The notes beneath the pieces were generated by a model. That model had not been told where the DNA came from and did no database searches. It saw only the letters and a list, made by a program, of their open reading frames with translations. A stretch of DNA of 64,000 bases, taken from assembly GCA_010094025.1 (NCBI GenBank), contig ML991802.1, positions 1-64,000 on the forward strand, in the 5' to 3' direction. The DNA comes from Viridothelium virens (taxonomy: Eukaryota > Ascomycota > Dothideomycetes > Trypetheliales > Trypetheliaceae). Of this stretch, positions 35,455 through 45,348 are shown piece by piece (the stretch's first letter is position 1; each line of letters starts with the position of its first letter). Position numbers and translations under genes: made by a program.

Positions 35455-37694
35455 ATGAAGTACGTCCCAAGTAGCAAGACGGTCCAAAAACGATGTACAA
35501 GCATTAGAGCATGGGAATTACCCAAGCAGGAATCTGGCTTGGCACCTGACGATGTATGGACCAATTCTGATATGGATCCTGGTAAGCGCATGACCATCAG
35601 TTAATTTTCCTGCTGCATTCAAGACTAATATGGCATGTTGCCATTAGTTCCGCCGGAGAACCAAACCTGTAAGTAAATAGCTACCTTAGCGCGGCTGGGG
35701 GGTTCCTCAACTGGTAATTGATACAATTTTATTTCGACTTTACTGTTATGACCTTGTTGACCCATATTAACGCCGCTTTGATGTGGGCCAACATGGTTAG
35801 AATAGTTTAACTGAGGTAACATGGTATTAATTACCAGTTGAGGAACCCCCCAGCCGCATGGGTACCTTCGCTTATTGAAAGACATCGGTAATGTGGACCA
35901 AACGTGGTAATATGCAACATAGGGACGCTCTGGACCTGGATGGCGTATTGGGCGACAGACACAATCAATCTCGGGACATGGGAGACGGCATCCAGTGTGA
36001 TTGCTGTTGGTCTCAATTGGCGAGATGCAATCCCTATCATGGTTGTCGGCACCACTTGTGTTGCGATTCCCATGGTTCTGTAGGGATAATCACGGCCGAG
36101 ACATTTCGTCTGCAAGACTGACCTCCTTACAGTAATGGAGCCATTGGCGCGCGACTCCACATTCCCTTCTCAGTTGCAATTCGCTCTTCTTTTGGGTACT
36201 ACTTCGCGTAAGTCATGATATCCTCGCATATGCAACAATTCGTCTAAAGCTCCCGCAGGTACTTTTGCATCGTTTCAAGAGCAATCCTTGCCATGTTTTG
36301 GCTTGGTATCCAGAGCGCTAATGGCGCGGAAGCGGTGACCATTATGCTCGCGGCTATTTGGCCGTCCTACAATAGAATTCCGAATCAGTTACCCGCAGAC
36401 ACCGGCATCGACACCAAGGGAATGTGCAGCTATTTTCTTTTTTGGATTATTCAACTCCCCCTCCTCCTAATACCTCCGACTAGGCTGCGTTGGCTTTTCA
36501 TAGTCAAAATTTTCGCTGCCCCTGTGACTGCAGTCGCAACGTTAGGTTGGATCGTCCATAAGGCTGGCAATAGCGGTGAGCTTTTCCATGTGCCCGAGAC
36601 AGTTTCCGGAAGCGCAAGAGCGTATCTCTGGTTGAGTTCCATGTCGGCAGTAACAGGAAGCTGGGCGACTTTGGCATGCAATATACCCGATTTTTCCCGT
36701 TATGCAAAGGGAGCCGGGAAGGGTCAGTACATTCAACTACCTTTCCTGCCAATCGTCTTTACTGCATGCGGTATTCTTGGTATTGTGACAACCTCGGCGT
36801 CGATTGTGGTGTATGGTCAAGCACTGTGGAACCCTCTTGACATCATCAGTCATTGGTTGGATAATCCAGGAGGTCGAGCTGCCGCTTTCTTTGCCGCACT
36901 CAGCTGGTATATCGCTCAGGTAGGGACAAACATCACGGCAAATTCCATATCCGCGGCAAACGATTTGACTGTGTTGTTTCCCAAGTACGTCAATATTTTC
37001 CGAGGTTGCATCGTTGCTGCAGTCATCGGGGGCTGGGTCATCGTGCCATGGAAAATATTGTCATCAGCAACAACTTTCCTTGCTTTTGTAAGTATTCGCT
37101 CAATCTCGATTTGGAAATGCGAAACTTCAGCTGATAGACCTTTAGATGGGTGGTTACGCGGTCTTCCTTGGTCCCATCGCTGGTATCCTTGCATCGGACT
37201 ACTGGCTTATCAAGAAGTGTAATATTGACGTTCCAGCACTATACGATCCGCGTGGTAGATATCGATATAATCGTACCGGCATCAACTGGAGGGCCCTCAT
37301 CGCTTTTCTGGTTCCAGTATCCCCTTTGCTGCCTGGCCTAGCATATTCCATCAACGAACCTGGAGTCCACATAAGCACAGGGGCTCAACATCTTTACTCG
37401 TTTGATTGGCTTTTTGGTTTTGTGACTAGCATTGTATTGTACACCAGCCTCAGCCTGGCGTTCCCAGCAAAGGGCACTCTTGTTTCGAAAACAATCTTCG
37501 GGCATGAGCCTCATGAATGGCACGACGATCACGAGTACAAGGGACATGACGAAAGCACTCGGAATCAGAAAGGGCTCGGCAATGCTGAGGCAGTGGACAT
37601 CTCAGGCTTTACTGAACATCCACATCCTGATGATGAAAAGAGAGGCTCTGTCTCAGGCAACGGCTTTGGTGAAAACGAAGCCGACGTCGCTTGA
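35455..37694 (+). CDS. NCS1 nucleobase/allantoin-type permease
   Basis: Six exons, about 585 residues, from ATG at 35455. The N-terminal signature WTNSDMDPVPPENQTWT is typical of the Fur/NCS1 (cytosine-purine/allantoin) permeases. It is followed by WMAYWATDTINLGTWETASS, GLNWRDAIPIMVVG, NGAIGARLHIPFSVAIRSSF, FWLGIQSANGAEAV, ACNIPDFSRYAKG and MGGYAVFLGPIAGILASDYW. About twelve membrane helices are expected, with a His/Asp/Glu-rich cytosolic tail. It should be a plasma-membrane proton symporter for purines, uracil, allantoin or related compounds. The exact substrate cannot be read. Introns: 35582-35647, 35669-35922, 36080-36132, 36208-36258 and 37088-37145. The second intron is 254 nt, against about 50-66 for the others, because it contains a MITE-like element. 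Exon 2 is only 21 nt. Confidence 0.92.
35682..35864. mobile_element. MITE-like inverted-repeat element, copy 2, inside a permease intron
   Basis: A TA-flanked element with long terminal inverted repeats. The left side from 35684 reads CCTTAGCGCGGCTGGGGGG then TTCCTCAACTGGTAATTGATAC. The right side is its near-perfect reverse complement, ending at 35862. The inner 28 bp of the repeats match with one difference. The interior shares the TTTATTTCGACTTTACTGTT and ATGACCTTGTTGACCC blocks with copy 1 at 21060. No coding capacity. It lies wholly between the GTAAGT donor at 35669 and the acceptor at 35922. Without it the intron would be about 73 nt, a normal size here. Confidence 0.87.
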
Positions 37695-38847
37695 GAGCGG
37701 TTGGAGCACTAGAACAAAAGAAGCAATATGCGGAAAGTAGAGATGGGACTCGCTTATGCAATAACACGCTGTAGTATCACCTGTATAGTATTTAACGGAA
37801 ATCATGGCACGCACCAAACACCTTTCCATAAGAGGATATCCGGTCGATCTTGCGCGTGGCCGTGATCATGACTCGAAGTATGCAATGAAAATCTCGCCTG
37901 CCTTCGTTTCTGACTCGGGATGTATCTTGTAATGCATCATCGATCGTAGAGAGAAGCAATTGTCCGCCTAACGAAAACAAGTCTCCCGAGCAGTCATATG
38001 TCGAGCGGAAACCCTGCATTGAGTACACCACACCTACTGATCCCACGTCCAGCACGCTTGATGATCTGATGCTTATCAAGTACGTTTTTCATGGATTTAA
38101 TTAACGCATTGATCGACACCTTGCTGGTGTTGCTTGTCTTGGAGGAAATGTCATCTCATCCACATCTTGTAAGAAGACCGAACCGACTTCCGTTCCCCAG
38201 GATCTTGTGTATATTGGCCTAAGGTTCTTCACGCCGGCATTCTACAATTTAGAATTTGACCAGAGGCCTCTGACGGTTTCCTTGCCTTGACTTTCTCTCT
38301 TCCATCTTTTCATCTGCAAAGAGAAAAGAAAGGACATCGTGTACCAACAAAGCAAGATGCAAATCATTTTGCAGGTACGGAGTACCTTAGGTAAATCTGC
38401 GCTCTGCACGTGGCTCATGGGTTGAGGAGTGGGAGCAATTTCGGTAAACTTGCTTTTCATTCCGGATGTCCCGTGCTCACTGTTACATGAAGTAGCCACG
38501 TCAAATCCCTGCGGCGAACCGGCGGAGCTACTCCATTCGTATCCTACACCCAATTTGCCAGTCACTCAGTGCACATATGTTGAGCGGTTTGCCAGCTGTG
38601 GTAGAGCTTTGCTTTGTGGGTTTGAAGAAATTTCAGGGCAGAAACAGGCTTTTCCAACGTCGCCGGCCTCAGATCCAGAGAGTGAGAGGTAATCAGCCCC
38701 TTTTCAACCGAGTCATTCACTCCTTTCCCCGGTGACACGGTCTCACTTCATTAACCTTTTCCCTCAGCCCCCACTTTTTCACCGCTCACCCCTCTGCCCA
38801 ACCACTCCTCACCGTTCTGCCTTGGTCTTAGCCATCATTACATAATC

Positions 38848-38865
38848 GCGCTAGGCGCCTAGCGC
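38848..38865. other. 18-bp perfect palindrome
   Basis: GCGCTAGGCGCCTAGCGC equals its own reverse complement. A TATATAA string follows about 10 bp downstream (near 38875). It could be a dimeric protein-binding site or chance. No annotated gene begins next to it. Confidence 0.7.
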
Positions 38866-39447
38866 CATTTTCGTGTATATAACCTGAGCCAGCTGCCTCC
38901 TCCAAGTTCTTCTCTTCTTCATACTTACCTTGTCGGGGGATCCTGAGCTCAAGAATTCGGGACCCAGCCATCATCTCCTGCATTGCACAGCGCGGCGAGA
39001 GGGTGGCTTGAATCTCCTTCGGGGGCTTCACCGGCGCAATTTTTGATGGCTTTCTCATGTCTTTTCAACACTCGCTCTGCCTCGTGCAGGAGTTTGGGGA
39101 AGAGTCTTTGCATTTGTCTCCGTAATATGAAAGTAGAACTAGACACGCTGCTAATGAAGTACTGCAATCCTAGTGTATCGTACTCATTCTCATGGCTTAA
39201 TGCCTTCCGCGTTGTGCCTGCTGCGACGGCAGGAAAATGTGCACACAGTAAGTGACGGTGCAACGCCCGGCCACAGTCTGGTGAAGGGTGGCGGCGAGCA
39301 TCGAGATCTATCTCTGCATTTTACGAAACAGAGTCTGTACCGATTCTTATGTCCACACGAGCTACTATGATCCATATTCGCATGCATTTGCCCACAAGAG
39401 GACGATGCTCCTCCGTCTCATCCTGACGAACGCCGCCTCAATACCTT

Positions 39448-39499
39448 ACCTCCCACGCCTACCTCCCACGCCTACCTCCCGAGCCGACCTCCCGAGCCT
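39448..39499. repeat. Four tandem 13-bp units
   Basis: ACCTCCCACGCCT occurs twice exactly. It is followed by two variants that share ACCTCCCGAGCC and end in G and T. The block lies just before the uncertain coding region at 39547. Confidence 0.9.
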
Positions 39500-39546
39500 T
39501 TGCTGCCTTCCTCGAAACCATCGAGTCGCACACGCACACATTATTT

Positions 39547-40757
39547 ATGATCAAGAGATGGGCTCAACAAGTCTACGAGTGGGAGAACCATGCCGCCATG
39601 CAATCTCCAACTGTGCGAGTCAAGACCCACCGCTACTACAATCCCAGTGAGGCCTACGCTCCGCTTCTCTCCAGACAGCCAGTACATAGAGATAATGCGG
39701 TCTATGTTAAGTCGATGATACAAACGTCCTGTCGCGTGACCATGGCCAAATCTGGTGCTCCACTCTGAACATCGGGACACAGTAGATCCACGAGCAGTTT
39801 CTGCCCATCCCAATGAGCCACATCATCTCACTTTTTGGGAAGCCAGGCTGGGCTTAGTATCCTACAAAATTTCAACGATCATCTATCTTCTTATCTCCAC
39901 CACATCTTTGCTCGAAAATGGCGAGCGCCACATCAAACTCAACCGTGGATCAGAGTGTCAAATCCATACGAGGATGCTACAGACAAAAAAAACTCATTTG
40001 GACTGCAGCGGAGGTTCAGGTGATCCATGAAATCAACGCGGAGCTTATTCACAATATCAATGATACCGCCCAGCGAATCTTCTAAAAAGCGAATATGGCT
40101 GCTTTAGAGAGTCGCTGATTGCTTCGAGGATCCTTGAAGTCCAGGGCCACCGCCATGGATGATGGTCTTTCGTGCGTAAGGGTATGCATGTTTCCTAGAT
40201 AAATTGTATCCATCATCACTTACTTCGTATACCAATCCAGGACTCGGCCCTCCAGCGACTACTCACAATGAGCCGTCACTTCAAAGAGATGTTTCGGGAC
40301 TTCTCCCACGCTCTCACTGGGGCAGAAAGTTCATCGGCTCCTTCATTTACCTTTCTCTTGCAGTAACTATGAACATAAAGCTTCGTGACACTCAAAACTT
40401 GGAGAACATACGCGATTTTGCCTTGCCCGCGGCATGGGAGTATGACGAGGTAATAATCCGGGACAATGTTGAGTCCACTTAACTCGCAGGTCGTATCCTT
40501 CGTGAGCAAACATGGACTCCACACGACTCCATGGGGAAGGCAAAGGAAGAGGTCATCTCGTGGGGTGAAGAGGGGATTTTTGTACCTATCTCGGACACCA
40601 TTCCATTGCGAATGAGGAAGCTACATCAGCTCGGCATGTCAAAACCGGGGCGGGGCAGTCAGCAGAGGTGGATAGGATGGATACCTTATCAGAGGCAGAT
40701 CTTACAGACGAAGACCTGAGCGAGGGCACGACTTGGACCATTGAAGACTCAGATTAG
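39547..40757 (+). CDS. Uncharacterised coding region, structure unresolved (possible pseudogene)
   Basis: Several protein-like stretches lie on the plus strand in shifting frames: MIKRWAQQVYEWENHAAMQS with RVKTHRYYNPSEAYAPLLSR (39547-39768), AAEVQVIHEINAELIHNIND (near 40005-40065), YGCFRESLIASRILEVQG (near 40093-40146), SALQRLLTMSRHFKEMFRDF with SHALTGAESSS (40242-40340) and VDRMDTLSEADLTDEDLSEG with TTWTIEDSD ending at TAG 40755-40757. A good intron (about 40176-40241) joins two of these. Other joins lack a suitable splice pair: the reading frame changes near 40072 with no room for an intron. So this is either a multi-exon gene that I cannot resolve or a decaying one. No family is recognised. 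Confidence 0.35.
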
Positions 40758-40899
40758 GATGTTGAAGAGTACTGCATGGACCTGATTTCGCCGGGCAATG
40801 CTGAACAAATTGGATAGTCACTCTATTTGCAAAGGCAAGTGCAGCACTTCAAATTTCATTCCCTTCTGAGGTTCGGTGGTTCACGAGAATCATCATATC

Positions 40900-41608
40900 T
40901 ATATCTTCATTTGCCACCGATACAGCTATCCACTGAGAGATAGGTAGTCTTGAGTGGCATAGACCATTCTCCATTGTCTTTCTACACAGAACCTGACCGG
41001 GACTGGGCCGTTTTCACTACGTCCATCTCGTACTGTATCGAACACCAATCATTGTTTCACTCTCGGCTTTCGCGTACATTCTCCTACCGGCTATGTGCAT
41101 TCTTGTTTCTTTACATCTAATTGTAACTCGATCTACTTTGTTCAACCATTTCAGTGGAATCTCCAGAAAGAGAAAGTATTTATCGTAGCAAAACAGTGGT
41201 GTCCTTGTCAGCAAGTCCTTGCCTTGCTCCTCCTCACTCGCTCCCGCCTTCTCCTCTACGACACTCCACACGTATTAGACCAGCGCTGGCGCTATCATAT
41301 CCGGATCTCCTGGATCCGAGCTTTGCGCTTCTGGCGGGTGGCTTTGTACAAGTCCTGGGCGAGGGAGTGGAGATGCCGACGTATGGAGAGGCGGCGCGAA
41401 TGAGGTAAAGCCTAATGAATGAGGAGGCAGGTGGAGGAGTGGAGAGAGGAGGGCAGCGGATGATAATGATGACGAGGACAAGAGTGATGCTACTGCTGAA
41501 GATGTGGAAATTCCCAATGATCCCTTGAAGAAAGGGGAGAAAGAAGTGGCGAGGAAGACAAGAGGGTATGGTAGGACTCTTGACCATGTCTTCTGCAAAT
41601 AGTTGGAG
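40900..41608 (+). other. Possible exons of an unrecognised gene
   Basis: Two segments look coding. One at about 41005-41150 can be read as a hydrophobic helix (PIIVSLSAFAYILLPAMCIL) or, in another frame, as DRDWAVFTTSISYCIEHQSL. The second, about 41455-41608, reads ADDNDDEDKSDATAEDVEIP and then RGYGRTLDHVFCK with a stop at 41606-41608. Before it, GVEMPTYGEAARM is followed by GTAAAG, a possible donor. I cannot join these into one model, and a minus-strand frame overlaps them. Confidence 0.22.
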
Positions 41609-42090
41609 TGCGGCTGCCATCCGCAGAAAGTAGGGTGAATGAAGAACAATGCTATGTTGACGTTCAGCCGTAATATCTAAAATTGAGACCCATTCACAAT
41701 CTCACTCGTCTCAGTCTATTACAACGGGGTTTTCTATGTACAGATTAAGAAAGTGGGATCCCGTACAACCGTGACACCAACCAGAAGTCAAGCCCACCGA
41801 AACCATTACAATGAAAAAAGTGTGCAGAAGCACAACAGAGGAGGGAGTAAGGGAGACTACCTCCATCGTTCCCCAATAATATTCCATGGTGCGCCGAAAT
41901 GATCATGTCAGGAGGACTGACTATGATGATTATGCACCCATTGCAATGCATCTCGAACCCAATATCCCGTGCTCGCTGGCTGAATGCACATAAATCTGAA
42001 ACATGACACAAATACGCACGACAGATGCAGACTGCATGACCGCAGCGATTTTGTGGAGCTTAAAGCAGCTCGCACTATCGAGCCAACACC

Positions 42091-43269
42091 TTAAAAATTC
42101 GATGCAGCGTTCGTCGGTCCTGGTTGGTGGTATTGCTCCAGGTTGCCTTGAAATGGCCGGCTGCCGTAGCTTCCGCCAATTCCGACATTGCTTCCCCTCT
42201 TCTCCCGTCCCATAGAGTCGCGAGACATCATGTCGTCGTCATCGTCTAATGCTGGGTGGTACTTCTTGCGGCCCCAGATACGCCATGCAAGGAGAGCAAG
42301 ACCACCAAGCAAGATGGCACCTCCGACACCGCCAACAACACCTCCGATGATGGACTTGGAGCTGGATGAAAGACCAGAGCCGCTGCCGCTGCTGCCACCG
42401 TTATTGAGTGAAGGTGCGATAGTTGATGTGGCGAAACCTGTTGTTGATGCAACCAGAGCGTCAGAGGTGAGAGTAGAACTTAGAACTTGACCGTTAGATG
42501 TAAAGACTGAGGTAATAGTTGATTGCGAGTGAACCGAGGTTACGAGAGCTGAGGTGACTGCCAATGAAGACGAGAGGGTATGCGGATTGATCGTGGTGGA
42601 ACCTAGATTGACGTCGCTGACACTAGATGATGAGTGTGATGATGCACTGGAGCTCACTGGTGCTGACGACGATGCTGATTGACTAGATACCACGCTGCTA
42701 CCGGTTACTGATGGGATACTTGAAGATTGGGGCGAGGAGCTGCTGGGAGCGGAAGAGGGTGCGGATGAGGGTGCGGCAGACGTTGACGGCGTCGGTGCAG
42801 CCGAGGTCGACGGAGTGGTAGGTGCTGGTGCTGCAGATGTAGTGGGTGCAGCAGATGTCGTTGGCGGTGTACTTGTGGTAGGTGGATTCGACGTAGTAGC
42901 GGGGGCAGATGTTGCTGAAGGAGAATCAACGACTGAACTTGCTGAATTTGGCGAACTCGCAGGCGACTGTATGACAGATGTTGCAGAAGGAGACTGAGAT
43001 TGCGTACTTGGATCCGAGCTCGAAGAGTCGGATGGCGATGATGCTGATGCTGACGCTGATGCCGACGAAGCCGTTGGCGTAGGGTCGGTGTTAGCAGCCG
43101 AACTGGCTGGAGTTGCAGCTGCGTTATTGACTGATGCCGACGCACTACCCGAGTTTTGTCGTGGCAACACGAGGGCGTCGTTCTTGGGGAGAAGGTCCAT
43201 CGCGGAGGCTGTCAAGGAAAGATTGGCGGCTAGGAGTAAGAATACAGCTGCCCGTTTTTGGGACAGCAT
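42091..43269 (-). CDS. Mid2/Wsc-like cell-surface sensor (Ser/Thr-rich, single TM)
   Basis: Single exon, 392 residues, ATG at 43269. A signal peptide (MLSQKRAAVFLLLAANLSLT) is followed by about 240 residues made almost wholly of Ser, Thr, Ala and Pro, including imperfect TTSAAPTTSAAPAPTTPSTS-type repeats. These should be heavily O-mannosylated. Next come a membrane helix (SIIGGVVGGVGGAILLGGLA) with the LLAWRIWGRKK boundary and a cytosolic tail starting ALDDDDDMMSRDSMGREKRG. This plan fits Mid2-type wall-stress sensors or Skg6/Axl2-like surface proteins, which signal to Rho1 and the cell-integrity MAP kinase path. The call rests on architecture, because the ectodomain is too low in complexity for homology. 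Confidence 0.78.
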   Translation of the reverse strand: MLSQKRAAVFLLLAANLSLTASAMDLLPKNDALVLPRQNSGSASASVNNAAATPASSAANTDPTPTASSASASASASSPSDSSSSDPSTQSQSPSATSVIQSPASSPNSASSVVDSPSATSAPATTSNPPTTSTPPTTSAAPTTSAAPAPTTPSTSAAPTPSTSAAPSSAPSSAPSSSSPQSSSIPSVTGSSVVSSQSASSSAPVSSSASSHSSSSVSDVNLGSTTINPHTLSSSLAVTSALVTSVHSQSTITSVFTSNGQVLSSTLTSDALVASTTGFATSTIAPSLNNGGSSGSGSGLSSSSKSIIGGVVGGVGGAILLGGLALLAWRIWGRKKYHPALDDDDDMMSRDSMGREKRGSNVGIGGSYGSRPFQGNLEQYHQPGPTNAASNF

Positions 43270-44099
43270 CGTGATGGTGGCGCTGGGCCTTCTAGAAAGA
43301 CTGATCTGATGGCCTCGATAAACAAAGGTGAGGTGTGAAGGGTCGTAGAGTCGCTGGCCAGGAGAGTCGCTCCTTTAATTCAATGCGCAGGGAGGACGGG
43401 CTTAGGGTGGCCCTAGTGGGAATAGTTCCCGTGACAGGGTGTCAATTAAGGCAGACAGCGGAATAAGCGTAGAAACGAATGAGTTGTTGTCGTACAGCCA
43501 GATGGGCAAGAAAAACGCTGATAGAAGAGCAACGAGAGTGGTATATCAGATCTGTAACTGGATGAGAGGAAGTCGCAGCGAAGGGTGGAAATCGGTGGAA
43601 GCAGAGACTTCCTTCAGTCACCACATAAGCTGACGGATTTTTGGCGGGTTCCAGTGCTCCACTCGACGCACGGCGCAATACGACCTGACCACCGAACCTT
43701 CCCAAAATAGCCGCCAAACAGGTCGAAACGAGCAAGGTTCCAGCCTGAGTCCAGCTTGGGCCCAAGACGCTCCAGGACACTCCAGGACACTTCAATCTGA
43801 TGCCAATACGAGCCGGTCTGCTGGGCTGCTCCGTGCTACCGTAGCAGAGGGCGCACATCCATCCCAATCCTGCTCTTTTGATGCTGCCTTTGCGTCACCC
43901 AGCTCCACCCAACCCTCTCTTTTCGTCTAGTCCCGTCCCATCCGGCGAGCGAGGGACGAGAATCGTTGCGTGCCGTTGCGTGCCTTTGCAGCCATCACGG
44001 GACGAGACCTCGCTGCGGGCCTCCACCAGTCACAGTCTAGCGTTTTCGCACCACCTCCCCTTGACACTGCACGTTGGGGGAGGGCATCCATAGAAAACC

Positions 44100-45254
44100 A
44101 TGGCAACCCTCGCCTCGTCGATCTATACATTGGCGGCGAGCGTCCCTTTGACGCCGAGAGAGGCGTTGAGTGGAGTTTTTGGTTCCATCTCGTTGGCGGC
44201 ATGGATCTTTCTACTTGTACGTACCGCCCGCATTCCAGACGCTGCTGCAGGGAAAATAAACCAAACGTAATAACAAAGCCTAATGCTGTCTCACAGGTGC
44301 CCCAGCTCATTGAAAACTATCAACAACAGTCTGCGTCGGGCGTCTCGCTCCTGTTTCTCTTCGTCTGGTTCCTTGGAGATGTCGCAAACTTGCTCGGTGC
44401 AATCTGGGCTCGGCTCGTGCCGACCATCATCGCCATTGCCATCTACTTTTGTTTTGCCGATGCAATAATTATCGTCCAGTGTCTGTATTACAATCTGCGC
44501 AATGCGAGACGCGACAACCAAGATGCTCAAAGAAAGCCGTTCAGCGATGGCGTCAATGGTAATGCGGTTGTCAATGGCGATGCCAATGGAGACGCTCTTG
44601 GGGAGGATGCGCCTTTGCTTGGGCGACAGAGGAGCGAGTCGAGTGTAGCTCTGCCTGGGAGCAGGCGGAGGAGCAGTCTGGCCTCGAGGCGTCGAAGGTC
44701 GACACTTTCACGACGAGATTCACTGGAGCGGGTAATGGGAGCAAACAAAGGAGGCGCAGCCTGGATCAAAAACACCGTCAGTATTCTCTTGGTCTGCGCA
44801 GCCGGTGCAGCCGGGTGGGCAATTGCCTGGAGAGCAGGTGTCTGGAGACCTACACCACTTGAGGGCGGAGGCGAGACAGCAGAGACAGACACGCCGCTCG
44901 GAGCTGAGATCCTCGGATATGTAAGCGCAATTCTCTACCTCGGCGCAAGGATTCCACAAATCATCAAGAATCAACGGGAAAAATCGTGTGAGGGTCTCTC
45001 GTTGCTTTTCTTCATGCTTTCGTTGCTAGGCAATGGAACCTATGGTGCAGGGGTAGGTTTGAGATGGACCTTGACGCTTCTTAAGCTTTGACTAACCCAA
45101 GCAGATCTTATGCCATTCAACAGAGAGGGACTACGTCCTCACCAATCTGCCATGGCTCATTGGCTCACTCGGCACGATGGTTGAGGATGTGATAATCTTT
45201 ATCCAATTTAGAATCTTTGGAGACAAGAACTCCTCCGAAGTGGCAGTCTGTTGA
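44100..45254 (+). CDS. PQ-loop vacuolar basic amino-acid transporter (Ypq/Stm1 type)
   Basis: Three exons, about 340 residues, from ATG at 44100 (MATLASSIYTLAASVPLTPR). Two PQ-loop motifs are clear: VPQLIENYQQQSASGVSLLF at the start of exon 2, with FVWFLGDVANLLGAIWARLV after it, and RIPQIIKNQREKSCEGLSLL in the C-terminal half. Seven helices are expected, with a long Arg/Ser-rich cytosolic loop in between (GSRRRSSLASRRRRSTLSRR). Family members (yeast Ypq1-3, fission yeast Stm1, human PQLC2) export lysine and arginine across the vacuolar or lysosomal membrane. Introns: 44217-44296 and 45053-45104. The second restores ILCHSTERDYVLTNLPWLIG, the last conserved segment. The gene is convergent with the F-box gene, 94 bp between stops. 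Confidence 0.92.
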
Positions 45255-45348
45255 AGATGCGAAAACGTTTTGTGTTCATAGAGCGATAACTGTTCAGATA
45301 CCCAGCAATGCTACATCTTCGATTACGACGTTGCCTTCCTCCTTGGAC

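Larger units (their letters stand above)
37695..39546. other. Gene-poor stretch with palindrome and possible minus-strand exon
   Basis: No confident gene. A minus-strand frame at 38949-39263 includes a helical-looking segment (LRRQMQRLFPKLLHEAERVL) that could be a real exon, but no start, splice chain or family supports it. An 18-bp perfect palindrome (38848-38865) and a 13-bp tandem repeat (39448-39499) are listed separately. Confidence 0.4.
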
